This document shows positions 25,966-34,192 of a stretch of DNA of 64,000 nucleotides, in pieces. Within the stretch, counting starts at the first letter, position 1. Each line of letters starts with the position of its first letter. The notes under the pieces were generated by a model, which was given only the letters and a program-made list of their open reading frames with translations, was not told the origin of the DNA and made no database searches. The stretch is taken from the NCBI GenBank assembly GCA_963800285.1, contig CAWDAL010000014.1, positions 477,992 to 541,991 of the forward strand. The letters run 5' to 3'. Origin of the DNA: DASUPK01 sp963800285 (GTDB taxonomy: Bacteria; Actinomycetota; Thermoleophilia; Solirubrobacterales; 70-9). The position numbers were made by a program, and so were the translations under genes.

Positions 25966-26624
25966 TGCCGCGCTCGCTGACGGAATACGAGAGCAAGCGC
26001 GATTTCTCGAAGACGAAGGAACCGAGCGGAAAGGGCCAGGGCAGGAAGAAAAAGGCGAAGCGCCGCCACCCGCGCTTCTCCTTCCAGAAGCATTCGGCGA
26101 CCTCGGAGCACTACGACCTGCGCCTCGAGGTCGACGGGGTGCTGGCTTCGTGGGCCATCCCGAAGGGCCCCTCGCTCGACCCCCGCGACAAGCGCCTGGC
26201 GATGAGGACCGAGGACCATCCGCTCTCCTACCTCGAATGGGAGGGAGTGATCGAGGAGGGCTCCTACGGCGCCGGGCCGATGATCGTCTGGGACCGCGGC
26301 GTCTTCCAGAACATCTCGGAGACGCGGCAGGGGAAGCCGATGGAGCTGGAGGAGGCGATCGAGAAGGGCGATGTGAAGATCTTCATGCTCGGCGAGAAGA
26401 TCAAGGGCGCCTACGCGCTGGTTCGCACCGGCCCCGCCGGGGACCGGGAGAAGTGGCTCTTCATCAAGAAGCGCGACGAGGGGGCCGACGCTCGCCGCAA
26501 GCCGACCTCGTCGCAGCCGGAGTCGGTGCTGAGCGGCCGGACGATCGAGCAGGTGCTCGAGGAGGAGGCCGATCCCGGCCAGTTCCTCAAGCACCGGGCC
26601 CGGCGGCGGACCCGGCGGCGCTAG
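25965..26624 (+). CDS. stand-alone LigD-type 3'-phosphoesterase (PE) domain protein
   Basis: 219 aa. FSFQKHSATSEHYDLRLEVD, SWAIPKGPSLDPRDKR and EGSYGAGPMIVWDRG are the conserved PE-domain blocks containing the His/Asp/Arg catalytic residues seen in the N-terminus of LigD. It would trim 3'-phosphate or ribonucleotide ends during break repair. Both termini are highly basic, suiting DNA binding. The partner ligase domain is probably the separate gene at 2295. Its TAG stop is also the first half of the next gene's -10 box. Confidence 0.9.
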   Translation: MPRSLTEYESKRDFSKTKEPSGKGQGRKKKAKRRHPRFSFQKHSATSEHYDLRLEVDGVLASWAIPKGPSLDPRDKRLAMRTEDHPLSYLEWEGVIEEGSYGAGPMIVWDRGVFQNISETRQGKPMELEEAIEKGDVKIFMLGEKIKGAYALVRTGPAGDREKWLFIKKRDEGADARRKPTSSQPESVLSGRTIEQVLEEEADPGQFLKHRARRRTRRR

Positions 26625-26627
26625 GCT
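26622..26627 (+). promoter_or_regulatory. leaderless -10 box (TAGGCT) built on a stop codon
   Basis: TAGGCT starts with the TAG stop of the preceding gene and ends 6 nt before the ATG at 26634. It predicts an internal leaderless promoter for the aldehyde dehydrogenase. Confidence 0.5.
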
Positions 26628-26633
26628 CCGCCC

Positions 26634-28097
26634 ATGGCCACCGCGGCCGAGGCACGGACGCTTCAGAACTTCGTCGGCGGATCGTTCGTCGACGCGACCA
26701 CCGATTCCACACTCGAGGATCGCGACCCGGCGACCGGCGAGCTTGCCGCTCGCATTCCGCTCTCGGGAGTCGCCGACGTCGATGCGGCCGTGCGCGCGGC
26801 GCGGCAGGCTCAGCCCGCCTGGCGCGAGGTGCCGCCGCAGGAGAGAGCCCGCCGCGTGCTGGCGCTGCGTGACGCGCTGCTCCGGCATCGCGACGAGCTC
26901 AGCGCGCTCGTCACCGCCGACATGGGCAAGACGCTGGCCGATGCGAATGGCGAGGTCGGACGCGGGATCGAGTCCGTGGAGTCCGCGGCCGCAATCCCCC
27001 ACCTGCTCAAGGGCGAGACGCTCGAGGGGGTCGCGTCCGGGATCGACGTCGAGCTCGTCCGCCAGCCGGTCGGCGTGGTTGCCGCCATCACCCCGTTCAA
27101 CTTCCCGGCGATGATCCCCCTCTGGTTCCTGCCCTACGCGGTCGCCTGCGGGAACGCGTTCATCCTCAAGCCCTCCGAGCGCGATCCGCGCCCGTCGCAG
27201 CGGATCTGCGAGCTGATCGCCGAGGAGGAGATCTTCCCGCCGGGCGTCGTCAATCTGGTGCACGGCGGGCGTGAGGCGGTTGAGTCGATCCTGGACCACG
27301 AGGGCGTCGACGCCGTCTCCTTCGTCGGACAGGCGAGCACCGCCCGGCTGATCGCGACCCGCTCCGCCGAGACCGGCAAGCGCGTCCAGGCGCTCGGGGG
27401 CGCGAAGAACTCGATGATCGTCGCCGCCGACGCCGACCTCAGCACCTCGGTTCCGGCGATCATGGCCTCCGCCTTCGGCGCCGCCGGCCAGCGCTGCCTC
27501 GCCGGATCGGTCTGCGTGATCGCGGGCGGCGAGAGCCGGCAGGCCGAGGTGCGCGAGGCGCTGCGACAAGCCGCGGAGGCGCTGACGACCGGCTCCGGGG
27601 CCGATCCCGGCACCGACGTCTGCCCGATGGTCTCGCCCGAGGCGCGCGAGCGCGCCGAGTCGGCCGTCACGGCGGCCGAATCCGCCGGCTCGGAGGTCCT
27701 GCTCGACGGCCGGATCGGGGGCGGAGATGCGGGAGCGATGCTCGGGCCGACGCTGGTCGAGGTCACCGATCACGACTCCGAGCTGGCCCGCGAGGAGATC
27801 TTCGGCCCGGTCCTGGCGCTGGTGGGCGTCCCGGACCTGGACGCCGCGATCGAGTTCGCCAACGGGTCGCGCTACGGCAACGCCGGCTCGATCTTCACGA
27901 CCTCGGGGGCCACCGCGCGGGCCTATCGCTGGGGCATCGAGGCCGGGATGCTCGGGGTCAACATCGGGGTCCCGGCCCCGGTCGCCTGGTTCCCCTTCTC
28001 GGGCTGGAAGGACTCGATCGACGGCGACCTGCACGCCAACGGCTCCGATGCCGTCGACTTCTACACGCGCAAGAAGGTCGTCACCAGCCGCTGGTAG
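26634..28097 (+). CDS. mmsA: methylmalonate-semialdehyde dehydrogenase (CoA-acylating)
   Basis: 487 aa. Aldehyde-dehydrogenase fold with AITPFNFPAMIPLWFLPYAV, the MMSDH-specific version of the cofactor loop, catalytic Cys288 in AAGQRCLAGS, and C-terminal PVAWFPFSGWKDS, also MMSDH-like. It converts methylmalonate semialdehyde (valine, thymine or inositol breakdown) to propionyl-CoA with NAD+ and CoA. The convergent neighbour is a carboxyl transferase that may handle the propionyl-CoA product. Confidence 0.9.
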   Translation: MATAAEARTLQNFVGGSFVDATTDSTLEDRDPATGELAARIPLSGVADVDAAVRAARQAQPAWREVPPQERARRVLALRDALLRHRDELSALVTADMGKTLADANGEVGRGIESVESAAAIPHLLKGETLEGVASGIDVELVRQPVGVVAAITPFNFPAMIPLWFLPYAVACGNAFILKPSERDPRPSQRICELIAEEEIFPPGVVNLVHGGREAVESILDHEGVDAVSFVGQASTARLIATRSAETGKRVQALGGAKNSMIVAADADLSTSVPAIMASAFGAAGQRCLAGSVCVIAGGESRQAEVREALRQAAEALTTGSGADPGTDVCPMVSPEARERAESAVTAAESAGSEVLLDGRIGGGDAGAMLGPTLVEVTDHDSELAREEIFGPVLALVGVPDLDAAIEFANGSRYGNAGSIFTTSGATARAYRWGIEAGMLGVNIGVPAPVAWFPFSGWKDSIDGDLHANGSDAVDFYTRKKVVTSRW

Positions 28098-28106
28098 CGG
28101 CCGCTC

Positions 28107-28146
28107 GTGGCCGCGGCTTTATGGCGAAGCCGTGGCCGTGGCTTTA
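28107..28146. repeat. short imperfect direct repeat in a convergent gap
   Basis: CGTGGCCGCGGCTTTA (from about 28107) and CGTGGCCGTGGCTTTA (from about 28131) differ at one base and flank a 24-bp period between two convergent genes. It may be a small duplication; no function seen. Confidence 0.5.
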
Positions 28147-29688
28147 CCAGGAGTCGATGGTGCGGCCGCTCGGCGCGGGTGTCCCGGCCGCTGCGAGGGT
28201 GCGGGCGATCGTCGTCCGGGTGTCAGCGGGATCGATCACGTCGTCGATCTCGAAGATCTGGGCGGCGTTCAGCGCCCTGGCGTGCTCGTACATCTGCGCG
28301 GTGAGGTCGCGGACGCGCTGCTCGCGCTCGTCCTCGTCCTCGATCGCCTCGAGGTCCCGGCGCATGGCAAGGCGCACCGCGCCCTCGAGGCCCATGGGGC
28401 CGAGCGTCGCGTCCGGCCACGCCGCGGTCAGCAGCGGCTCGTGCAGGCTGCCGAAAGCCATCGCCTGAGCGCCCAGGCCGTATCCGCGGCGCACGATGAT
28501 CGCGATGGTCGGGACGGTCAGGGCGGCGCCGGCGATCAGCATCCGGGAGCAATGCCGGACGAGGGCGTCCCGCTCCGCCTCCGGCCCGACCATGTAGCCG
28601 GGCGTGTCGATCAGCGAGACGACCGGGAGCCCGAAAGCGTCGCAGAGCTGCATGAAGTGCGCGGCCTTGTCGGCCGCCTCGCCGGTGACCACACCGGCCT
28701 TGTGCTTGCAGTTGTTGGCAATGACGCCGGCGGGGCGACCCTCGATGCGCGCCAGCGCGGTGAGCAGCTCGGGCGCGAAGGCCTCGCGCAGGACCGTGAC
28801 GGATTCCTCGTCGGCGATCGTGTCGACGATCGGGGTGACGTCGTAGGCGCGCCGGGAGCTCTCGGGCACCGCGTCTCGTAGCGATGCCTGGTCGGCGGCC
28901 GACCAGCTTTCGATCGGGCCGCGGAAGTAGCCGAGCAGGCGCCTGGTCGCCGCGACGGCCTCCTCCTCGTCCTCGACTAAGAGGTCGAGCACGCCGTTGG
29001 GCGCCTGCACTGCGGCCGGACCGACGTCCTCGGCGCGGACATCGCCGAGACCCCCGCCAGCGATCATGGCTGGGCCTGCCATCCCGAGCGAGGAGTTCTT
29101 CGTGGCGACGATCAGGTCCGAGCACCCGGCGATCACCGCGTTGCCGGCGAAGCAGTTGCCGGCGACGATGGCGATCCTCGGGACGTGACCGGAGAGCTTG
29201 GCCCAGAGCGCGAATGCCCTGACCTGGAGCGCGCTGACGACGGGGTGATCGCTGTCGCCGGGGCGGCCCCCACCGCCCTCGGCGAAGAAGACGACCGGTA
29301 GCCGCATCCGCTCGATCAGCTCGAACATCCTGTCCTTCTTGAAGTGCCCGGCTGTGCCCTGAGTCCCGGCGAGGACGGTGTAGTCGTAGGCGAGCACCGC
29401 GGTGGGATTCCCGTCGACGGTGGCGGTCCCCGCGACCAGCCCGTCGGCGGGCGTGTTGGCGATCAGGTCATCCCGGCTGCGGCGGGTTCGCTGCTGGGCG
29501 GTGGCGTAGCGCCCGTACTCGACCCACGACCCCTCGTCGATCAGATCGGCGACGTTCTCGCGTGCCGTCCGCCCACCGCGGTCGTGGCGCCTGGAGACGG
29601 CCTCGGGCCGGCCCGAGTCCTCGGTGAGCTCTCGCCTCCGCCGCAGCTCGGCCAGGTCCTCCCGGTCACTGTCCTTCTCCTGCGGCAT
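28144..29688 (-). CDS. acyl-CoA carboxylase beta (carboxyl transferase) subunit
   Basis: 514 aa. Both halves of the carboxyl-transferase fold are present. The N-half has VLAYDYTVLAGTQGTAGHFKKD and VVFFAEGGGGRPGD; the C-half has VVSLIDTPGYMVGPEAE and RRGYGLGAQAMAFGS, the acyl-CoA-binding oxyanion glycines. It transfers carboxyl from biotin to acetyl-, propionyl- or similar acyl-CoA. No biotin carboxylase subunit lies in this window, so it must pair in trans. Start ATG 29688 is chosen because residues upstream of it are Arg-rich out-of-family sequence. Confidence 0.88.
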   Translation of the reverse strand: MPQEKDSDREDLAELRRRRELTEDSGRPEAVSRRHDRGGRTARENVADLIDEGSWVEYGRYATAQQRTRRSRDDLIANTPADGLVAGTATVDGNPTAVLAYDYTVLAGTQGTAGHFKKDRMFELIERMRLPVVFFAEGGGGRPGDSDHPVVSALQVRAFALWAKLSGHVPRIAIVAGNCFAGNAVIAGCSDLIVATKNSSLGMAGPAMIAGGGLGDVRAEDVGPAAVQAPNGVLDLLVEDEEEAVAATRRLLGYFRGPIESWSAADQASLRDAVPESSRRAYDVTPIVDTIADEESVTVLREAFAPELLTALARIEGRPAGVIANNCKHKAGVVTGEAADKAAHFMQLCDAFGLPVVSLIDTPGYMVGPEAERDALVRHCSRMLIAGAALTVPTIAIIVRRGYGLGAQAMAFGSLHEPLLTAAWPDATLGPMGLEGAVRLAMRRDLEAIEDEDEREQRVRDLTAQMYEHARALNAAQIFEIDDVIDPADTRTTIARTLAAAGTPAPSGRTIDSW

Positions 29689-29708
29689 CGCCGCCGCAGG
29701 TTCTACAG

Positions 29709-30218
29709 CTAAGCCTGGCCGATGAGCACGCCGGTGATCGCCACGATCACGCCGCCGAGCGTCACCTGGATCAGCGAGCTCTTCAGCGAGACGTCCAGGA
29801 ACCGCTTGCGGATCCAGGCGATCCCGATCAGCTCGCAACCGACGGTGAACGAGGCCACCAATAGCGCGGTGTGCAGATCGCTGATCAGGAACGGCAGCGC
29901 GTGGAAGCTGCCGCCGAAGAAGGTGGCGCCGCCGGTGATCACTCCGCGGGACATCGAGCTGCCGCGCCCGGTGAGCGATCCGTCGTCGGAGAGCGCCTCC
30001 GAGAGGCCCATGCTGATCCCGGCGCCGAGCGCCGCCGCCAGGCCGACGAACAGCGCGGCGTGCGGGCCGGCCAGGAACGCCGTGGCGAAGATCGGGGCGA
30101 GGGTCGAGACGGTGCCGTCGATCAGGCCGATCAGGGCGGGCTGGACGCGCTGGAGCATGAAGCGCTCCTCGTCCGCCGGTCCCATCCGCCCCGCCAGTCG
30201 TGCGACCAATTCGCTCAT
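29709..30218 (-). CDS. MbfA-like VIT-domain iron transporter (membrane part only)
   Basis: 169 aa. QPALIGLIDGTVSTLAPIFA, GAGISMGLSEALSDDG, GRGSSMSRG and CELIGIAWIRKRFLD match the VIT1/CCC1-like membrane domain of MbfA iron exporters; the N-terminal ferritin-like domain of full MbfA is missing. Likely moves iron or manganese out of the cytoplasm. TATTAT lies exactly 6 nt upstream of the ATG at 30218, which argues against a longer frame. It diverges from a Fur gene across two iron-box-like sites. Confidence 0.82.
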   Translation of the reverse strand: MSELVARLAGRMGPADEERFMLQRVQPALIGLIDGTVSTLAPIFATAFLAGPHAALFVGLAAALGAGISMGLSEALSDDGSLTGRGSSMSRGVITGGATFFGGSFHALPFLISDLHTALLVASFTVGCELIGIAWIRKRFLDVSLKSSLIQVTLGGVIVAITGVLIGQA

Positions 30219-30224
30219 GCCGTC

Positions 30225-30230
30225 ATAATA
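30225..30230 (-). promoter_or_regulatory. leaderless -10 box (TATTAT)
   Basis: On the minus strand TATTAT is followed by GACGGC and then the ATG of the MbfA-like gene (30218). Confidence 0.55.
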
Positions 30231-30244
30231 CAAGGAAATTAAAA

Positions 30245-30263
30245 TAAGGTACGCCTAAGATGT
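30245..30263. promoter_or_regulatory. iron-box-like site 1 (partial DtxR/IdeR consensus)
   Basis: The left 14 positions (TAAGGTACGCCTAA) match 13 of 14 of the palindromic DtxR/IdeR consensus TWAGGTWAGSCTWACCTWA; the right end is poor. It lies upstream of both divergent iron genes. Confidence 0.45.
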
Positions 30264-30267
30264 ACGA

Positions 30268-30286
30268 TGACGTTAGGCTTACCTGA
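30268..30286. promoter_or_regulatory. iron-box-like site 2 (16 of 19 to DtxR/IdeR consensus)
   Basis: TGACGTTAGGCTTACCTGA matches the 19-bp DtxR/IdeR consensus at 16 positions, scored by eye. It contains a possible -10 for fur (TAGGCT, 30274-30279) and ends 1 bp before the fur ATG at 30288, the right place for repression. Confidence 0.6.
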
Positions 30287-30287
30287 G

Positions 30288-30734
30288 ATGAACCTTCCGA
30301 CCCACACCCCTCCACGCGACGACGCCGAGCTCGCCGAGCTGCTCCGCGAACGTGGCCTCCGGGCCACCTCGCAGCGCGTCGTCATGCACAGGCTGCTGCG
30401 GGATCAGCCCCGTCACGTCAGCGCCGAGGAGCTGCTCTCCGAGGCGGGCGAGAAGCTGCCGGGCGTCTCCCTCCCCACCGTCTACGCGACGCTCGAGCTC
30501 TTCGAGCAGCTCGGCATCGTCCGCCGCGTCAACGGCGGCGGGGGCACCCTGCTCTGGGATACGCGCGCCGACGCCCACCACCACATGATCTGCCGCAGCT
30601 GCGGCCGGATCGAGGACATGGACACCCCGCTCGACCTGGAACGCGCCCGCCGCAGCGCGGCGCGAGCCGGGTTCCAGCCCGATCGCGCGGAGGTCGTGGT
30701 GAGCGGTCTCTGCGCGGACTGCGCTCGGAAATAG
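30288..30734 (+). CDS. Fur-family metalloregulator
   Basis: 148 aa from the ATG at 30288 (an earlier in-frame ATG at 30267 lies inside the operator region). Winged-helix DNA-binding half: RGLRATSQRVVMHRLL and VSLPTVYATLELFEQLGIVRR. Metal half: HHHMICRSCGRIEDMD with a second pair LCADC, giving the structural Zn site. Whether it is Fur, Zur or PerR cannot be told; pairing with an iron exporter favours iron or oxidative sensing. The stop abuts the convergent VOC gene stop (TAGCTA). Confidence 0.88.
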   Translation: MNLPTHTPPRDDAELAELLRERGLRATSQRVVMHRLLRDQPRHVSAEELLSEAGEKLPGVSLPTVYATLELFEQLGIVRRVNGGGGTLLWDTRADAHHHMICRSCGRIEDMDTPLDLERARRSAARAGFQPDRAEVVVSGLCADCARK

Positions 30735-31538
30735 CTACCTCGGCTCGGGGTACCGCGCCTCGGTGATCGAGACCACCGCGCCCTGAGGATCGACCAACGT
30801 CGCGATCCGGCCGACTGGGATGTCGATCGGGCCGAAGCCGAGTTTCGCCCCCATCGACTCCGCCTTCTCGATCGCCGCGTCCGCGTTCTCCACGATGAAG
30901 TAGACCTGCCAGTGCGAGGGCATCTCGGCGGGCAGGTCGTCGGTGATCTCCATCAGCCCGGCGTGGCCCTCCGGCCAGCGCTGGCCCTCCACCTGCCACA
31001 TGTCGACGCCGGGCGGAGCCTGCTCGTGATGGAGCGCTGACCAGCCGAAGACGTCGCGATAGAACTTTTGCGCGCCGGCGGCATCCCGGGTCATCAGGTT
31101 GTTCCAGGTCCAGGCGCCGGGCTCGTTGACCAGCTGCGCGCCGGGATGGTTCTGCTGTTGGACGATGCCGATGAAGGCGCCCTCCGGATCGCGGAGCATC
31201 GCGACGCGGCCGGAGTCGTTCGGCAGGTCGGCGGGGCCGAAGAAGACGCTGCCTCCCGCCTCCTTCACCTTCTCCGCGGTCGCGTCCGCATCCTCGACCT
31301 TCACGTAGCTCGCCCAGGCGGAGTGCCCCTCGTCCGACTGCACGGGCCCGATGCCGGCGACCATCTTCCCGCCCTTCACGAAGAACCCGTACCCACCGGT
31401 CTCCGCCGGATCGCCCGGTGCGTCCTGCGCCTCGACTCCCAGCAGGCCGGCGTAGAAGTCCTTCGCGCCTGTGACGTCCGTCGTCGCCAGGTCCACCCAG
31501 CAGAACTCGCCGGGCGCGTATTCCGTGCGCTCGCTCAT
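30735..31538 (-). CDS. two-domain VOC-family protein
   Basis: 267 aa with two tandem vicinal-oxygen-chelate domains, each opening with PGEFCWVDLATTD- or PGAWTWNNLMTRD-like strands and G-AK-FY helices, and ending with strands GRVAMLRDPEGAFIG and GRIATLVDPQGAVVS. This glyoxalase-like pairing is common in actinobacteria (hydroxylase-like VOC proteins); a metal-dependent enzyme or small-molecule binding protein. Substrate unknown. Confidence 0.85.
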   Translation of the reverse strand: MSERTEYAPGEFCWVDLATTDVTGAKDFYAGLLGVEAQDAPGDPAETGGYGFFVKGGKMVAGIGPVQSDEGHSAWASYVKVEDADATAEKVKEAGGSVFFGPADLPNDSGRVAMLRDPEGAFIGIVQQQNHPGAQLVNEPGAWTWNNLMTRDAAGAQKFYRDVFGWSALHHEQAPPGVDMWQVEGQRWPEGHAGLMEITDDLPAEMPSHWQVYFIVENADAAIEKAESMGAKLGFGPIDIPVGRIATLVDPQGAVVSITEARYPEPR

Positions 31539-31549
31539 CCGTCCTCCTT

Positions 31550-32368
31550 CTATCGCTTTCGCCGCGCCCCCGCGAGAATGACTCGTGAAACCAGCTGCGG
31601 GTCGTCCCAGGTCGGAACGTGGCCGCAGCCGGGGAGCTCCACCTGCTGGACCCGCTTGGGAAGCACCTTGTCCGGTAGGGGCCTGTTGCGAACGAGCGTG
31701 TCGTGCTCCGCCCAGGCCAGGGTGATCGGCGCCTTGATCCCCTTGAGCTCCTCCACCCGGCCGGCTCGCATCAGCGCGCTCGCCTCCTCATACGCCGGAG
31801 CCGTCACGTAGGCCTTCGCGATCGCCTCGGCCTCCCCCGGGCTGAGACGCTCGGGGTGGTAGATGAATCGGCCCAGGGCACTGCGACGGCCGCGCGCCGT
31901 GGACATGATCGGCCGCAGCAGGGCGCTCGCGGCCCGGCCGCTCCGACGGGCGCGGGCGACGGTCTGGTTCGAGGATTCGGGAGAGCGCCTCCAGAATCCG
32001 GCCGGGCAGAGCGCGACGACGGCGCTCACGCCGCCCTGCCGCGCGCACTCGATCGCCGTCCAGCCGCCGAGCGAGATCCCGGCGACCGCGGGCTTGCCAT
32101 CGATCCCGAGCGAGTCGTAGAAGTCGAGCGCCGCCGTCGCGAGATTGGCCGCGCGCGGCTCCACGCCCTGCGGCAGCTCGGGCGAGTCGCCGAAGCCGGG
32201 CATATCGAGGGCGACCACCTCGTGCTGGGCCGCGAGCGTGTCCATCACCGGCGACCACTGGATCAGCGAGCCGCCCAGCGAATGGAGCAACAGAAGCGGC
32301 GGGCCCTCCCCCGCGCGCACATGGTTCAGCCGGCCCGAGCGCCGAGACGAGCGGCGCCCCGGGCTCAC
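31550..32368 (-). CDS. alpha/beta-fold hydrolase
   Basis: 272 aa. Oxyanion HSLGGSLIQW, nucleophile elbow AVAGISLGGWTA, acid in LAWAEHDTLV and catalytic His in ELPGCGHVPTWD complete the triad. Cap domain around residues 120-190. Start is the GTG at 32368 whose GTGA overlaps the stop of the upstream acetyltransferase, giving translational coupling; a longer frame upstream is Arg-rich antisense of the acetyltransferase and is rejected. Substrate unknown. Confidence 0.85.
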   Translation of the reverse strand: MSPGRRSSRRSGRLNHVRAGEGPPLLLLHSLGGSLIQWSPVMDTLAAQHEVVALDMPGFGDSPELPQGVEPRAANLATAALDFYDSLGIDGKPAVAGISLGGWTAIECARQGGVSAVVALCPAGFWRRSPESSNQTVARARRSGRAASALLRPIMSTARGRRSALGRFIYHPERLSPGEAEAIAKAYVTAPAYEEASALMRAGRVEELKGIKAPITLAWAEHDTLVRNRPLPDKVLPKRVQQVELPGCGHVPTWDDPQLVSRVILAGARRKR

Positions 32369-32853
32369 AGCTCGAGGTCGTACTCGACGTAGGTCCCCGA
32401 CTCGGCGCCGGTGCGGTCGTACACCTGCTGCGCGCGGAGGTTGTCCGGGGCGGTCAGCCATTCGAGCGCGGGCATGCCGAGCTCCCGGCAGCGGTCGGCG
32501 CAGGCCCGGATCAGCGCGTCGGCGATCCCTGCGCCCCGCGCCCCCGGGTCGACGAAGAGATCCTCCAGGTAGCCGATTCGAGCGCCCTTCAGGCTGGACC
32601 ATTTCCAGTCGAGCGTGGCGACGCCGACAGCCTTCTCGCCATCCCGTGCGATGAAGACGGAGCCCTGGGAGGGGTCGGTGATCAGCGTCCGGAGCATCCC
32701 GACCACGCCCTCGTCCGGCGGATCGGACTCGTAGAACTCGCAGTAGGCGCGCATCAGCGGCATCAGGTCATCGATCTCGTTCTCGCGAGCGGGACGGACC
32801 TCGATCCCCTCGGCGAGCTGGCGCGGACCTTCGGCTACGGGTTCGTTCGGCAT
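32365..32853 (-). CDS. GNAT-family N-acetyltransferase
   Basis: 162 aa. The acetyl-CoA-binding motif A is YLEDLFVDPGARGAGIADAL with the R/Q-x-x-G-x-G/A loop, and the C-terminal ALEWLTAPDNLRAQQVYDRTG is the usual GNAT motif B. Acceptor substrate unknown. Start ATG 32853 is chosen over a longer frame because a TAGTAT box lies 8 nt before it. Overlaps the downstream hydrolase gene by 4 bp. Confidence 0.87.
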   Translation of the reverse strand: MPNEPVAEGPRQLAEGIEVRPARENEIDDLMPLMRAYCEFYESDPPDEGVVGMLRTLITDPSQGSVFIARDGEKAVGVATLDWKWSSLKGARIGYLEDLFVDPGARGAGIADALIRACADRCRELGMPALEWLTAPDNLRAQQVYDRTGAESGTYVEYDLEL

Positions 32854-32861
32854 CCGGGCCG

Positions 32862-32867
32862 ATACTA
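32862..32867 (-). promoter_or_regulatory. -10 box (TAGTAT) of the acetyltransferase operon
   Basis: On the minus strand TAGTAT is 8 nt upstream of the ATG at 32853. Confidence 0.4.
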
Positions 32868-32950
32868 GGGTCTCGTCATGCTCGTCCGATGGCTGCCGCT
32901 GCGCTCCGTCTTCGAACGTGTCGAAGTCACGCCATCCTGAGGGTGTTGGC

Positions 32951-32980
32951 GAGTTTCCGACCCACGGGGGACGGAAACTC
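32951..32980. promoter_or_regulatory. 9-bp inverted repeat in a 213-bp intergenic region
   Basis: GAGTTTCCG (32951-32959) and CGGAAACTC (32972-32980) are perfect inverted copies around 12 nt. They lie about 90 bp before the AI-2E transporter gene and could be an operator or an RNA hairpin. The rest of 32868-33066 holds no gene that I can support. Confidence 0.45.
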
Positions 32981-33066
32981 ACCGATAGGCCCCTTTTCCC
33001 CAGCCGGTGTCTCGGGGATTTCGTGCGTAGGAAGGGGCGCTCCGGGCGCGAATAGAGAGGGTCGGC

Positions 33067-34185
33067 ATGCCCAAAATCGACTCACCTGCGCGCGCGATCG
33101 CGCGCAACGTGCTCGTGGTCGTCGGGGTCTTCCTCGTCCTCTACGTCATCTACCTGCTGCGCAAGCCGATCAGCTGGCTGATCATCGCCGCCTTCCTGGC
33201 CATCGCGCTCGCGGGTCCGGTCAACTTCTTCCAGCGCTACATGAAGAGGGGGCTCGCGATCGCGCTCGTCTATATCGGGATGCTGATGATCCCGATCGGG
33301 CTAGGTGCCGTGCTGGTGCCCCCGATCGTCAACCAGGTCTCGGATGTGGCCACGAACGCCCCCAGCTACGTAAGCGACATCGAGGACTACGTCCACAAGA
33401 ACAAGACCCTTAACGACCTCAACGACAAGTTCGACATCACGCAGAAGCTCTCCGACGAGGCGAACAAGCTGCCCAGCAAGGCCGGCGACGCCGCCGGGGT
33501 CCTGCGCGACATCGGCTTCGGCCTGGTCAGCTCGGTCTTCGCCGGGCTGAGCATCCTGGTCCTGAGCATCTTCATGGTCGCCGCGGGGCCGAGATGGATC
33601 GAGGGCTTCATACGAATGCAGAGACCGGAGCACGCCGAGCGGATCGAGCGCACCCTGCGGCGGATCGCGAACGCGGTCGGCAACTACGTCGGAGGGGCGC
33701 TGCTGCAGGCGACGATCGCCGGCCTCTCGGCCTTCATCGTCCTGACCATCCTCGGAGTGCCCTTCGCGGGCCCGCTGGCGGTGATCGTCTTCGTCTTCGA
33801 CCTGATCCCGGTCGTCGGCGCAACCCTGGCGGCGATCCTGGTGGCGGTCGTGACCGCCTTCGTCAACTTCCCGGTGGCCCTGATCATCTGGGTGATCTTC
33901 GCGGTCATCTACCAGCAGGTCGAGAACTACCTGATTCAGCCGCAGATCCAGAAGCGGGCGACCAAGATCGAGGCCTTCATCGTGCTGGTCGCCGTGCTCT
34001 TCGGCAGCACCCTGTTCGGGATCCTCGGGGCGATCCTGGCCATTCCGGCGGCGGCGTCGATCCAGATCGCCGTGCACGAGTACCGCGAGTACCGCCGCGA
34101 GCTCGAGGCGGCCGAGCAGGAGGGCGGCGGGCCCACCCCGATGCCCCCGCCGGAGGGGCCGACACCGGCCCCCGAGGTCACCTAG
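33067..34185 (+). CDS. AI-2E family transporter
   Basis: 372 aa, about eight helices. GPLAVIVFVFDLIPVVGATLAAIL and YQQVENYLIQPQIQKRATKI are the conserved AI-2E-family (DUF20) signature, with the P-x-I-Q-x-x-x-I segment near the C-terminal helix. Members export or exchange small solutes; substrates vary. A long extracytoplasmic loop (residues about 85-145) and a Pro/Glu-rich tail follow family pattern. Confidence 0.88.
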   Translation: MPKIDSPARAIARNVLVVVGVFLVLYVIYLLRKPISWLIIAAFLAIALAGPVNFFQRYMKRGLAIALVYIGMLMIPIGLGAVLVPPIVNQVSDVATNAPSYVSDIEDYVHKNKTLNDLNDKFDITQKLSDEANKLPSKAGDAAGVLRDIGFGLVSSVFAGLSILVLSIFMVAAGPRWIEGFIRMQRPEHAERIERTLRRIANAVGNYVGGALLQATIAGLSAFIVLTILGVPFAGPLAVIVFVFDLIPVVGATLAAILVAVVTAFVNFPVALIIWVIFAVIYQQVENYLIQPQIQKRATKIEAFIVLVAVLFGSTLFGILGAILAIPAAASIQIAVHEYREYRRELEAAEQEGGGPTPMPPPEGPTPAPEVT

Positions 34186-34192
34186 ACCGGAT

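Noticed and set aside
25683..28034. Very long minus-strand open frame (783 codons)
   Set aside because: Antisense to the acyltransferase, phosphoesterase and MMSDH genes; composition is Arg/Gly/Asp-rich with no family motifs, a GC-bias artefact.
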